Shown: positions 17,281 to 26,866 of the stretch, piece by piece
Numbering within the stretch: the stretch's first letter is position 1
How the letters are laid out: every line of letters starts with the position of its first letter
Origin: JACRCT01 sp049841135
GTDB taxonomy: Bacteria; Myxococcota; Myxococcia; Myxococcales; UBA5297
Direction of reading: 5' to 3'
Assembly: GCA_049841135.1 (NCBI GenBank)
Contig: JASGHK010000006.1
Location: 186,001-250,000 of the forward strand
DNA length: 64,000 nucleotides
Made by a program: the position numbers and the translations under genes
Notes under the pieces: model-generated
What the model saw: only the letters and a program-made list of their open reading frames with translations
The model's database searches: none
What the model was told of the DNA's origin: nothing

Positions 17281-18414
17281 TCACTGCGTGACGAAGACCC
17301 CGTCGTTCAGATGGATGGCGGCGCGGCCGTCGGGGAGCACCATGCCGGTCGTCCTCCCGAGGTAGCCGATCGCACGCAGGTCTGCGCCCCCGCCCATGGC
17401 GTCGTAGTGGCCGACCTCGCGCAGGGTCCCTGCCTCCACGTGGGAGACCATGACCTGGGTCCAGACGGAATGACTCCCCAGGTGCCCCTCGGTCTCCCTG
17501 TCCGTGGCGATGGCGAAGAGGTGATCGACGCTGCGGCCAAAGATGCGCGCCTCGCCATAGACGGCGTACGGGACGACCTGGGCGAGGACCGTGATGGAGC
17601 CGCCGGCGACCCGGCGGAGCGTCGTGGGTGCCTGGTCGTCGTCGTACCCGACGAAGGCGAGCGAGCCGTCCACGAGCGGCAGGAGCTGGGTGATGACGCC
17701 TTCGCTGGTGAGCACGAACGTCCCGTTGGCCTCGCGGCGGTAGAGGTGCCCGTCGGAGGGAACGACCCATACGGTCCCTCCCGCGACCGCGAGGCGCTGC
17801 TCGTAGCGGCCCAGGGAGATCCCCGTGCGCTCGCAGGTCCACGCGCCGCTGGCCCGGTGGCACAACTGGGTTTCCTCGCAGGTCCACGCGCCGTTCTCCT
17901 CGTGGCACAACTGGCTTTCTGAGCCCAGGTACACGGTGACCAGCGCCCAGGCTTCACCCGAAATCGCGGCGACGGCCTCTATCTGCAGCCCGTGGTCAGC
18001 GTCGCGAAGCACCGCCCCCGCGAGCGAGACCGGCTCCCAGGAGGATCCGTCCCAGTGGATGAGGCAGTCGAAGAAGAGGCAGCTGCTTTGGGTGACGACC
18101 CAGATGTCGTCGTCGGCGACGACGCGAAGCGACCGAGCCTCCTGGGAGTAGAACCCATCGGGCAGCGACACGACGGTCTGCTCGTGGCCGTCGACCAGGC
18201 GGCGAATCTCGTAACCGACATGGACGCCGTCCACGAACGCGGTGTCGGCGTTGACGTAGGTCGGCGTTGCCGCGTCCGGGTCGACCACGCCGTACTTGAT
18301 CGCCGGAGTGAGCTTTCCGAGCACGGGGCTCGTGCGCGGCGGTGGCGATGCACGACCGCCGCAACCGACCAGGAGCAGCGCCAGCAGTGCAGGAGCGAGA
18401 GGGGAGCGCGTCAT
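17281..18414 (-). CDS. Lipoprotein of unknown function (propeller-like)
   Basis: 377 residues with lipobox L-V-G-C (Cys17) and a Pro/Arg/Ser linker. Repeated W/G/D-rich strands (D-D-I-W-V-V-T, I-H-W-D-G-S-S-W, G-T-V-W-V-V-P-S-D-G) suggest a beta-propeller like that at 7557-8618, but blades are less regular. An internal tandem duplication, Q-L-C-H-x-x-x-G-A-W-T-C-E, gives paired cysteines near residue 180-205. I prefer the ATG at 18414, where the signal peptide starts, over an upstream extension. Function unknown. Confidence 0.75.
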   Translation of the reverse strand: MTRSPLAPALLALLLVGCGGRASPPPRTSPVLGKLTPAIKYGVVDPDAATPTYVNADTAFVDGVHVGYEIRRLVDGHEQTVVSLPDGFYSQEARSLRVVADDDIWVVTQSSCLFFDCLIHWDGSSWEPVSLAGAVLRDADHGLQIEAVAAISGEAWALVTVYLGSESQLCHEENGAWTCEETQLCHRASGAWTCERTGISLGRYEQRLAVAGGTVWVVPSDGHLYRREANGTFVLTSEGVITQLLPLVDGSLAFVGYDDDQAPTTLRRVAGGSITVLAQVVPYAVYGEARIFGRSVDHLFAIATDRETEGHLGSHSVWTQVMVSHVEAGTLREVGHYDAMGGGADLRAIGYLGRTTGMVLPDGRAAIHLNDGVFVTQ

Positions 18415-18561
18415 CGGAGGTCTTCCTTTCCTTCGGGGGTGAGCCAAGACTCTGCAAGAAGTCCTCCAACGGTCCGGGACGGGAGCAGCGGCGAGAGCAA
18501 TGGCCTGGGAGTGTGCAGTTAGCTGCACGCCTGTGCCTTTGGCCGCGCGGTCTTCAAGCGT

Positions 18562-18768
18562 CTAGGAAGGATGAATGCACCAAGAGCGGGAAGGAGACGG
18601 CGGTGTCGCTCCCCTGGACCGCCTGCGCGCGCAGCTGCGCACCGAGGATGCGAACACCGGCTCCGGCGGATCGTCCCGCGCCAGCAGGAACCGCAGCTCT
18701 GCCCGGAGCGACAAGAACCAGTGCCGGTAGGGCACCACCGGCAAGACCCGCGAGGCGGGCGCGCTCAT
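18562..18768 (-). pseudogene. IS91-like transposase remnant fused to the start of a lost sigma gene
   Basis: Immediately after the end of the kinase gene the minus strand has ATGAGCGCGCCCGC, the same first codons (M-S-A-P-A) as sigma factor A. After these codons it diverges into R-V-L-P-V-V-P-Y-R-H-W-F-L-S-L-R-A-E-L-R, which resembles the V-P-x-R-Q-W-V-L-S-L-P motif of IS91-type transposases. No intact transposase is present. The nearby interval 18415-18561 holds a small hairpin, GTGCAG-TTAG-CTGCAC (18513-18528), and nothing else I can support. Confidence 0.5.
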
Positions 18769-18787
18769 CGCCGCAGGGGGCGGCCCG

Positions 18788-21777
18788 TCAGCGCGGCTGT
18801 GCCGAGGTCGCAGGGAGCTGGCCGAATCCAGGCCCTGGCATCGAGGCGAAGGGTGTCGCGGGCCGGGCTGGGCGGAGCGCCCTCAAGCTCGCGGAGCGCG
18901 GACTCGGCGAGCGGGCGGGCGTCGGCGGGGGCGGCGACGCGGGAGAGCGCCAGGTGCGTCCGGGCGAGCTCCAGAGGATCGATGACCAGGTTCTGGCGGA
19001 TGCGCAGGGCGGTCTGCAGCGCCTCTCGGGCTCCGTCTCGCTCGCCCGCCGCGAGCTTGGCGCGGCCCAGGCCGGTGAGGATGAAGGCCTCGTCCGGGTG
19101 GCCGGGGGCGCGGGCCTTGCGCTGGACCGCCAAGGCGCGCTCGTAGGTCGCCATTGCCTCGGGAAGCTCGTTCGCCTCACGCAGCGTCTCGGCCAGCTCG
19201 TAGTTGACCATCGCCAGGAGCGGGTGGTCGGAGCCCAGCTGCTTCTCCCACGCGGCCAGCGCCTTGCGATGCAGCTCCAGCGCCTCCGGGAAGCGCCGCT
19301 GTGCCCGGCGGTTGGCGGCGAGGTTGTTCCAGAACCGCGGCAGGTCGGGGTGCTCGGGCCCCAGCGCCTTGCTCACCAGGGCCTCGGCGCGCACGTAGCG
19401 CGCCTCCGCCTCGTCCAGGCGTCCGAGCTGGCGCAGCGCCTCGCCGGCGGTGTTGAGCGCGTCGGCGACGCGCGGGTTGTCGGCGCCGAAGGACTGCTCG
19501 CGAAGCGCGACCGCGCGCTCGAAGTCGGCGAGCGCGGCCGAGTAGTCGCCCCGGCCCATCAGCTCGTACGCGCCGAGCAGCACCAGCGTCCCGGCGACCG
19601 CCGGGTGCTCGGGGCCCAGCAGGCGGGTCTCGAGCTCGAGGACGGTCTTGAGCTCCTGGCCCGCCGGGCCGAAGTCGCCCAGGTCCATCAAGGTCGTCGC
19701 CAGGCCCTTGCGCGCAGCGAGCGCACCGGGAGACTCGCGGCCCTGCGCGCGCTCGTAGGAAGCGACGGATTGGCGCAGGCGGTCGAGCGCGGTGCGGGTG
19801 TCGCCGCGGAAGTAGGCGAGCGTCGCCTGCTGGAAGGCGAGCTCGGCGCGCAGCGCGTCCGGGCGCGGCAGCCGTTCGAGGATGGCCGAGGCCAGGTCGA
19901 GCTCGCGCTGGAAGCCTTCGAGGTCGCCGGCGCGCTCGGCGGCCTTCGAGGCGACGAGGCGGAGCTCGGCGCGGGTGCGCTGGTCGGAGGCGGACTCCGC
20001 GGCGACGAGCGCCGCCTGGAGGGTCTTGGTCGCCGCCGGAAGGTCGGCGCTCTCGATCTGCAGGGAGGCAGTGGTGGAGAGGACCTGCGCGATCAGCGGA
20101 GCGAAGCCGAGCTCCCGGGCCTGCGCCGCCAGCGGCACCGCCTTCTCCAGCGCGGGGCGCAGCCGGCCGGTGGCGAGCATCGCGCGCACCCGCTCCAGCT
20201 CCTGGCGGACGTGGGCTGCCTTCGCGCGCAGCGACGGGTCCCAGGCCGCCGGCTCGGAGGGCGCGTCGGGCTGGAGGCAGTCGTCGGGGTTGGGGAGCGA
20301 GGCGGCGGCGAGCGGCGCCCGCTCGACCACCGCGAGGTCCGCCTCGGCGAGGACGGCCGCGAGCGACTGGAGGGAGCCGAGCCGTGCCTGGAGGCACTGC
20401 AGCCGCTGGCTCATCGCCTCGGGGGTGAGGGCGGCGTCGCAGGCGCCGCCGCGCAGCTCGACGAACCGCGCCGCGTACTGGTCCAGCGAACGCTCGACGC
20501 GCTCCCAAGTGCCTGCGGCGAACGGCTTGCCCGAGGCGAGCACCGCGTTGCGCGCGGTCTGCTTGGCGGCCCCGTCCCAGACTCCCGAGAGGAGGGCCTG
20601 CGAGTTCCGGCAGGGGGCCTGGGCGAGGGACGAGCGCACGGCGACACCGCCCGCCGCGAGCACACCGATCGCCACCACTGCCGCGGTGCCCGTCGCCAGC
20701 CGGCGCGGGAGCGCGGCAGCGCGGTGGAGATCCGCGAGAAGGGCCTCGAGCTTGGGGTAGCGCTGGTCGGGGAGTGGCGAGAGGGCGCGCAGCAGGATCC
20801 GCCGCAGGCGGGCAGGGACGCGGCGGCCCGGCGTCGGCGGTGCGATCGCGAAGTCCGCCTTGCGCTGGGAGAGCTCGCCCGAGTCCCGGCCGGAGAACGG
20901 GCGCGCCCCGTAGAGCGCTTCGTAGAGCGAGACCGCGAAGGCGTACTGGTCGGCGCGGGCGTCGCCGGTCTCGCCGCGGTGCTGCTCCGGGGCCATGTAC
21001 GCCGGCGTGCCGATGACGACGCGGTCCTGCGTGATCGCCTCGTCGCGCGGTGCGTTGGGCAGGCTCTGCCCGGGAACGTCGGCCGGGCCAGCGCTGGAGA
21101 CGCTGGTGACGGCCCGCGCCAGCCCGAAGTCGGTGACGTGCGGGACGCCTTCGCCGTCGAGCAGCACGTTCTCGGGCTTGAAGTCGCGGTGGACGAGGCC
21201 GGCGGCGTGCGCGGCGGCGAGCCCGCGGCCGGCCCGGAGGAAGAGGCTCGAGGACCTGCGGCACCGAGCGCGGCTCGTGCAGCCACACGCGCAAGGACGG
21301 CCCCGTCAGCAGCTCCATCGTCAGGTAGACGCGGCCCTGGAAGGTGCCGGCGTCGTAGACGGCGGTCAGGTTGCGGTGCGTGACCTGGGCCATCATCCGC
21401 GCCTCGCGCAGCAGGCGCGCCTCGGGTTCGGGGCCGTGGCCGTGCAGCAGCTTGAGCGCGACCGTCCGTTCCAGCAGCGAGTCCTGCGCGCGGTAGACGA
21501 CGCCCATCCCGCCCGCGCCGAGCCGCTCGAGGACCTGGTAGCGGCCGAGGGAGGTCCCCACCGGCGAGCCGAGCACGGTGCCCGGAGGGAGCACCGCGCC
21601 GCGGGCCGGGGCGGTGTCCTCGACGAACTCCGGCGGGCGGCCGGCCTTCACCAGCGAGGCCAGCCAGCGGCGGCAGTCGGCGCAGGAGTCGAGGTGGCGC
21701 TCGACCTCGCCGGCGGCGTCGCCCTGGAGGCGGCCGGCGGCGAAGTCACTGATGGTGTTCTCGGAGAGGCAGGGCAC
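18788..21777 (-). CDS. Receptor-type Ser/Thr protein kinase with zinc-finger, TM helix and TPRs (two frameshifts)
   Basis: About 995 residues when two extra bases (near 21245 and 18811) are removed. Order: N-terminal anti-sigma-like zinc finger (H-L-D-S-C-A-D-C, residues 28-35), kinase domain with glycine loop L-G-A-G-G-M-G-V-V-Y (86-95), catalytic Lys109, H-R-D-F-K-P-E-N, D-F-G and A-P-E, then a TM helix (L-A-T-G-T-A-A-V-V-A-I), then TPR repeats to the end. The second shift would otherwise move the stop to 18765; the paralogous remnant at 16100 shows the ancestral end S-A-Q-P-R. The start is GTG, without a Shine-Dalgarno but with TACCAT 10 nt upstream. Such kinases typically control a sigma factor encoded directly downstream; here only its first codons remain. 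Confidence 0.88.
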
Positions 21778-21787
21778 GGGGCGGGGG

Positions 21788-21793
21788 ATGGTA
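21788..21793 (-). promoter_or_regulatory. TANNNT box 10 nt before the kinase start
   Basis: TACCAT followed by ten nt of C-rich sequence and then GTG, with no Shine-Dalgarno. It fits a -10 element for a leaderless transcript and supports the GTG as the start. Confidence 0.5.
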
Positions 21794-21839
21794 GTGGAGC
21801 GGCGGGCAGGGGGCCAGGGAGCCGACTGCTGGCGGCCGC

Positions 21840-22103
21840 AGGTGAGGATGCCGCGCTCATCGCTACGTTCGAGGGACTGCGTAAGGTATGTCAGTGTTCA
21901 TCAACATGGCTGAGGCCTACGAAGGCGGCCAGCACCTCGCGGGCTTCAACGCGAACGAGTACTTCGCCTACTACAGCGCGCTCTCAAGCAGTGGCCAGTA
22001 CGGGTCCTGGGGACTGAAGCCGACCCTGGACACGCCCGATGCCCAGGCCCCCAAGTACCGGGGTCTCATGGACTGGCGCGCCGCGCATCCGCGATGGTGG
22101 TAG
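21840..22103 (+). pseudogene. 3' remnant of a secreted glycosidase-like gene
   Basis: The last 60 residues (F-N-A-N-E-Y-F-A-Y-Y ... G-S-W-G-L-K-P-T-L-D, then A-P-K-Y-R-G-L-M-D-W) look like the C-terminal end of a glycoside hydrolase or similar secreted enzyme, where tests of the form Y-G-S-W-G-L and A-P-K-Y are typical. Upstream coding (D-A-A-L-I-A-T-F-E-G-L-R-K) lies in another frame, and before 21840 it runs into the kinase promoter. It is a truncated relic. Confidence 0.45.
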
Positions 22104-22178
22104 GTGGCGCCGGGCGGCCGGCGCCGCTAGCCATCCGCTGGTTCGACTTTCGCTTCACAAGTGACCGAGCGCTGCGCG

Positions 22179-22814
22179 ATGGCAACCTTCGTCCCCGATC
22201 CCCGGCGAATCCTCGAGTTCGAGACTGAAGCGGCCTTCGAGGCCTGGCTCACGAAGCACCACGATGCGTGGCCCGAGGTGTGGCTGAAGATCCACAAGAA
22301 GGGCTCCGGCCTGCCGAGCGTGACGCCGGCCCAGGCGCTCGACGTCGTCCTCTGCTGGGGGTGGATCGACGGGCTCCGGAAAGGCTTCGACGAGCGCTCC
22401 TTCCTGCAGCGCTACACGCCTCGCGGTCGGCGAAGCGTCTGGAGCCAGATCAACCGCGGCCACGTCGCGCGGCTCGTCGCAGCCGGCCGGATGACGCCGC
22501 ACGGGCAGCGGCACGTCGACGCCGCCAAGGCCGACGGGCGCTGGGATGCGGCCTATGCGCCCATCGCCAGCGTCAGCGTGGCGAATCTGCCGGCAGACCT
22601 GCGCGCGGCCATCGACGAGAACCCGAAGGCGCGACGCATGCTGGCGCGTCTGGACCGCACCAACCTGTTCGCGCTGGCGTTCCGGACCGGAGCCATGAAG
22701 ACGCCCGCCGGCAGGAAGAAGAAGATCGCCACGCTGGTCGAGACGCTGGCTCGCGGCGAGCCCATCGTCCAGAGCGGGGCCGGGTCGGCGGAGCTGGGCA
22801 AGAAGCGAAGGTAA
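22179..22814 (+). CDS. YdeI/OmpD-associated family protein
   Basis: 211 residues. The family pattern is present: an early W-L-T-K-H-H-D-A-W-P-E-V-W-L-K-I-H-K-K-G-S-G, then L-C-W-G-W-I-D-G-L-R-K and the Y-T-P-R-G-R-R-S-V-W-S segment, and a basic C-terminal tail. Members are small cytoplasmic proteins implicated in stress or peptide tolerance in a few species; no reaction is established. A GTG at 22161 is an alternative start, but the conserved part begins after the ATG at 22179. Confidence 0.85.
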   Translation: MATFVPDPRRILEFETEAAFEAWLTKHHDAWPEVWLKIHKKGSGLPSVTPAQALDVVLCWGWIDGLRKGFDERSFLQRYTPRGRRSVWSQINRGHVARLVAAGRMTPHGQRHVDAAKADGRWDAAYAPIASVSVANLPADLRAAIDENPKARRMLARLDRTNLFALAFRTGAMKTPAGRKKKIATLVETLARGEPIVQSGAGSAELGKKRR

Positions 22815-22957
22815 CGCGAGCTGCGGCCGTTCACGCGCGGGGCCCGTGTCCAAGGGGATCGGTGGAGCGTCCAGGGGCGAAGGGGCGAACCGGCCTGCCT
22901 GCCCTCGGCCGCCTGCTTCGGGTAGCATCGTCGTCCCCTTCCAACCCGAGGCCCCCT

Positions 22958-25900
22958 ATGCATTCCCTCCTCCGAATCGCCATGCTCGCCTTGGCGCTGG
23001 TCGCCGCCGCGTGTGTCCCCACCGGCGAGGCGCCGCCCCTGGGCAGCGCACAGCAAGGCCTGACCCTCCACGTCCCCGGCGACGAGACGACGATCCAGGC
23101 CGCGCTCGGGCGCGCCGTCGCGGGCGACGTCATCGAGGTCGCCGCGGGTGACTACACCGAGAACCTCACCGTCCCCGCCGCCGTCTCGGTCGTCGGCGCC
23201 CCGGCTCACGGCACGGTCCTCCACGGCCAGATCAAGCTCAACGGAGACGGGATCTCGCTCAAGGGCCTGAAGGTCGTCGCGACAGGCGCGGCAGGCCTGC
23301 CGTCCTCGCCCGCGGGCATCGCCGGCGACTCGAAGAACGCCACCCTCGCCGGCAACTGGGTCGAGGGCTTCACCACCGGCATCAAGCTCACCGGCTCGGA
23401 CGGCGCGACGGTCCGCGGCAACAAGATGCGCCTGAACGCCACGGGCATCGAGGTGACCACTGTCGGCGCGCTGCTCATCGCGGAGAACCTGGTGGTCAGC
23501 AACACGCGCTCCGGCATCCGCCTCAACGCCGACGCCGGCGAGACGCGGGTCCTCTTCAACACGCTGGTGGGCAACGGCTTCGGCGAGGCGCTGCCCCTGG
23601 GCGGCGCGGGCATCGTCGTCGGCCCGCGGTGCCTGGAGCACGTCAAGTTCAACGTCGCCGTGTCCAACCGCGCCGGCATCAACCACCTGGCGACCCCCGG
23701 CGTCGACAACCACACCAACCTCATCTGGGGCAACTCCAGTAACTACGCGGGCTCGGCGGTGGCGGGCGCGGGCGACCTCTCGGCCGACCCGATGTTCGTC
23801 GACGCCATGAACGGCGACTTCCACCTCAAGGCGGGCTCGCCGGCCATCGACCTCGCGCCGGCCGGGGAGGACGCCGCCGACTTCGATGGCATCGTCCGCC
23901 CGCAGGGCGCCGCCGCCGACCTGGGCGCCTTCGAGTTCAGCGCCCCGGCGCCCGCCGTCCGCCTGGTCGTCAGCGAGGTGATGGCCAACCCCATCGACGA
24001 GAACCGCGGCGAGTTCGTCGAGGTCTACAACCTGGGCCTCGACCCGGTCGACCTCGCGGGGATGGTGCTCTCCGACGGCGACGCCAAGGACACCCTCGTC
24101 AAGCTGGGCACCGGCACCACCGTCGTCGCGCCCGGCGCCTACGCGGTCATCCTCGATCCCGACTACGTCAGCGGCTACAACGTGCCGCAGGGCGTCACCA
24201 CCGTCACGGTGAACAACACCACGCTGGGCAACGGCCTGTCGAACACCGACTCGGTCACGCTCTACGCCGCCGACAAGGTCACGGTCCTCGCCGCCTACGC
24301 GAACCCGTTCGACCCGGGCAACGGCGTCAGCGCCGAGCGCGTGGACCTCAACGGCGCGGACCTCGCCTCCAACTGGCGCGCCTCGCCCTGCCTGCAGTCG
24401 GCCGGCCGTCCCAACTGCGCCCCGGTGACGCTGGCCAACGGCCTGGTCATCAGCGAGGTGATGGCCAACCCGCTCGACGAGTCGACCGGCGAGTTCGTCG
24501 AGCTCTACAACGGCACCGAGGCCCCCATCGACGCCGCGGGCATGAAGCTCACCGACGGCCAGGCCACCGACGCCCTCATCGGCTACAAGGGCGGCACGAC
24601 CGTCGTCCCGGCGCGCGGCTACGCGGTCATCCTCGACCCCGAGTGGCCGGCCGACCAGATGTTCCGGATCGATCCGGCGGCGGTGCTGCTCACCGTCTCC
24701 GACACCGCGCTGGGCAACGGCCTCGCCGTCTCCGACCCGGTCAGCCTGATCTCGGCGACGGGCTCCATCGTCGACAGCTACACCCGCACGCTCTCCGCCG
24801 CGAACGGCAAGTCGGTGGAGAAGGTCTCGCTCTCCGCGGGCGACGCCCCGGGCAACTGGGCGCAGTCCTCGTGCGCCGACGGCTCGTCCCCCGGCCGGCT
24901 CAACTGCGTCAGCTCCGCCACCAGCGGTCCGCGCAAGCCGCTGGCCATCACCGAGGTGATGAACAACCCGCTCGACGAGGACCGCGGCGAGTTCATCGAG
25001 CTCTACAACAAGGGCATCGACCCGGTGGACGCGGCCGGCCTGCTGCTCTCCGACGGCGACGCCACCGACGTCCTCACCGGCTTCGCGGGCGGCACCACCG
25101 TCATCCCCGCCGGCGCCTACGCGGTGATCGTCGACTCCGAGTACGTGGCCGGCACCTACGTCATCCCCGCCGGCGCGGTGCTGCTCACCACCACCGACTC
25201 GACCCTCGGCTCCGGCCTCTCCATCGACGACCCGCTCAAGCTGCTCGAGTCCAACGGCGTCGAGGTCATCGACACCTTCCGCTACCCGTTCAACCCCGGC
25301 AACGGCATCTCGGCGGAGCGCATCGACGTGCGCGCCTTCGACGCCGCCGGCAACTGGGTCGCCTCGACCTGCCCGACCCACTCCTCGCCCGGCGCGCTCA
25401 ACTGCGCGGCCTCGGCGGCGGGCATGCCCAAGCGCCTGCGGATCACCGAGGTGATGTCCAACCAGGCCGGCACCGAGACGGGTGGCGCGGGCGAGTTCGT
25501 CGAGCTCTTCAACGACGGCACGCTGGCGGTCGACCTGGCCGGCATGACGCTCGAGAGCGGCCCCGAGGGCGGCACGGTCAGCCGCGACCGCCTCCAGGCC
25601 TTCAACGCCGGCGCCACGGTGCTGGCGCCCAACGCCTACGCGGTGGTCGTCGACCCCAACTACGACGGCCGCTACGCCTTCCCGCAGGGCGCGGTCGTCG
25701 TCACCATCTCCGACACCAACTTCGGCTCGAGCGGCCTGGCGACGACCCACACCATCACCCTCTACGACGTCGACGGCATCACGGCGCTCGACAAGTTCCG
25801 CTACCCCTCCGATCCCGGCGACGGCGTCTCGCTCTCGCGAGTGAGCGTCACCGCGGCCGACTCGGCGGCCAACTGGGTGGCGACGAGCTGCAACGCGACG

Positions 25901-26863
25901 CCTGGCGCCGGCGAGTGCCCCAGCTCCGGCGCGGTGATCTCGTTCTGGGCCGACCGCGACGCGAGCGAAGGCGGGCACTTCTGGGTGCAGGCCATCGGCT
26001 GGCCCGAGTGGTACGTGCAGAGCTGTGAGAACACGGTGGTCTGCACCGGCGGCAGCTACAACCACGCCTACAAGCCCAACCTCGTGGCGCAGCAGTCCTT
26101 CTCGTTCACCAACCCCTACTCGAACTACTCGGTGGTCTTCGTCGAGCGCGCCGGCCCCGCCGACTTCTGCGGAGAGAAGTGCCCCAACATGGCCAGCGTG
26201 ACCGTGCCGCCGGGCGCCACGCAGACCGTGCCGGCCTCCTCGCTGGGCTACTACTTCGCCAGCACCTCGGGCCCCGCGCTCAACTCGCTCGACTGGTACA
26301 ACAACGACCCGGCGCTCTACTGGGCGCTGCCGCCGGCCGGCACGCTGGCGCCGTTCACCGTCACCGCCCCGGCCTACCAGAAGCTCGACGCCGCGGCGCT
26401 GGGCACGCTGTTCCCGAACGTGGCGCAGGACTACCTGATCATGTCCGAGACGGACGTGACCCTGCGGTTCCTGACCGGCCCCGCGGCGACCACGGTCTCG
26501 GCGGCGGACGTGGTGACCCACTTCGCGGCGGCGCACGACGCGCAGGCCCAGTCGATGTTTGGGACCAGCTCGGCGACGGCGCTGGCCGGCAAGTACCGCA
26601 AGGAGGTCGACGCCGAGGACTTCTTCAACCGCTACAGCGTGCCCTACGACCCGTCGGACTCGTACATCGTCGAGAACGCGCGCAAGTTCGCCAACGTGGT
26701 GGCGCTGCTCAAGGCGAACCTGACCGACCTGCACGTCTACCGGTTCACCGAGGGCAACCCGGGGAGCAACATCCAGGCGCCCGGCCAGGTCTCGGTCTTC
26801 ATCGTCGGCCTGACGGTGGACGGCAAGATGGTGGCGGTGATGACCGGCCTGGTGGAGACCTGA
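22958..26863 (+). CDS. Giant lipoprotein: beta-helix plus four lamin-tail domains
   Basis: 1301 residues. Lipobox A-A-A-C follows a 16-residue signal. Residues about 30-325 form a right-handed parallel beta-helix (I-Q-A-A-L-G-R-A-V-A-G-D-V-I, then many G-x-x-V-x-x-N rungs). Four lamin-tail domains follow at about 328-490, 496-655, 662-820 and 826-985, each starting with a strand of the form I-S/T-E-V-M-x-N-P-x-D-E and ending with W-x-x-S-x-C. The last 300 residues are a distinct domain with W-P-E-W-Y-V-Q-S-C. Probably an adhesin or matrix protein on the cell surface. SD CGAGG lies upstream of the ATG; TAGCAT at 22923 is a candidate -10. The next gene follows by 3 nt. Confidence 0.88.
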   Translation: MHSLLRIAMLALALVAAACVPTGEAPPLGSAQQGLTLHVPGDETTIQAALGRAVAGDVIEVAAGDYTENLTVPAAVSVVGAPAHGTVLHGQIKLNGDGISLKGLKVVATGAAGLPSSPAGIAGDSKNATLAGNWVEGFTTGIKLTGSDGATVRGNKMRLNATGIEVTTVGALLIAENLVVSNTRSGIRLNADAGETRVLFNTLVGNGFGEALPLGGAGIVVGPRCLEHVKFNVAVSNRAGINHLATPGVDNHTNLIWGNSSNYAGSAVAGAGDLSADPMFVDAMNGDFHLKAGSPAIDLAPAGEDAADFDGIVRPQGAAADLGAFEFSAPAPAVRLVVSEVMANPIDENRGEFVEVYNLGLDPVDLAGMVLSDGDAKDTLVKLGTGTTVVAPGAYAVILDPDYVSGYNVPQGVTTVTVNNTTLGNGLSNTDSVTLYAADKVTVLAAYANPFDPGNGVSAERVDLNGADLASNWRASPCLQSAGRPNCAPVTLANGLVISEVMANPLDESTGEFVELYNGTEAPIDAAGMKLTDGQATDALIGYKGGTTVVPARGYAVILDPEWPADQMFRIDPAAVLLTVSDTALGNGLAVSDPVSLISATGSIVDSYTRTLSAANGKSVEKVSLSAGDAPGNWAQSSCADGSSPGRLNCVSSATSGPRKPLAITEVMNNPLDEDRGEFIELYNKGIDPVDAAGLLLSDGDATDVLTGFAGGTTVIPAGAYAVIVDSEYVAGTYVIPAGAVLLTTTDSTLGSGLSIDDPLKLLESNGVEVIDTFRYPFNPGNGISAERIDVRAFDAAGNWVASTCPTHSSPGALNCAASAAGMPKRLRITEVMSNQAGTETGGAGEFVELFNDGTLAVDLAGMTLESGPEGGTVSRDRLQAFNAGATVLAPNAYAVVVDPNYDGRYAFPQGAVVVTISDTNFGSSGLATTHTITLYDVDGITALDKFRYPSDPGDGVSLSRVSVTAADSAANWVATSCNATPGAGECPSSGAVISFWADRDASEGGHFWVQAIGWPEWYVQSCENTVVCTGGSYNHAYKPNLVAQQSFSFTNPYSNYSVVFVERAGPADFCGEKCPNMASVTVPPGATQTVPASSLGYYFASTSGPALNSLDWYNNDPALYWALPPAGTLAPFTVTAPAYQKLDAAALGTLFPNVAQDYLIMSETDVTLRFLTGPAATTVSAADVVTHFAAAHDAQAQSMFGTSSATALAGKYRKEVDAEDFFNRYSVPYDPSDSYIVENARKFANVVALLKANLTDLHVYRFTEGNPGSNIQAPGQVSVFIVGLTVDGKMVAVMTGLVET

Positions 26864-26866
26864 GAG

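Noticed and set aside
18342..21383. A 1013-codon plus-strand frame over the kinase
   Set aside because: Shadow of the minus-strand kinase and lipoprotein; Arg/Gly/Ala-rich, no motifs.
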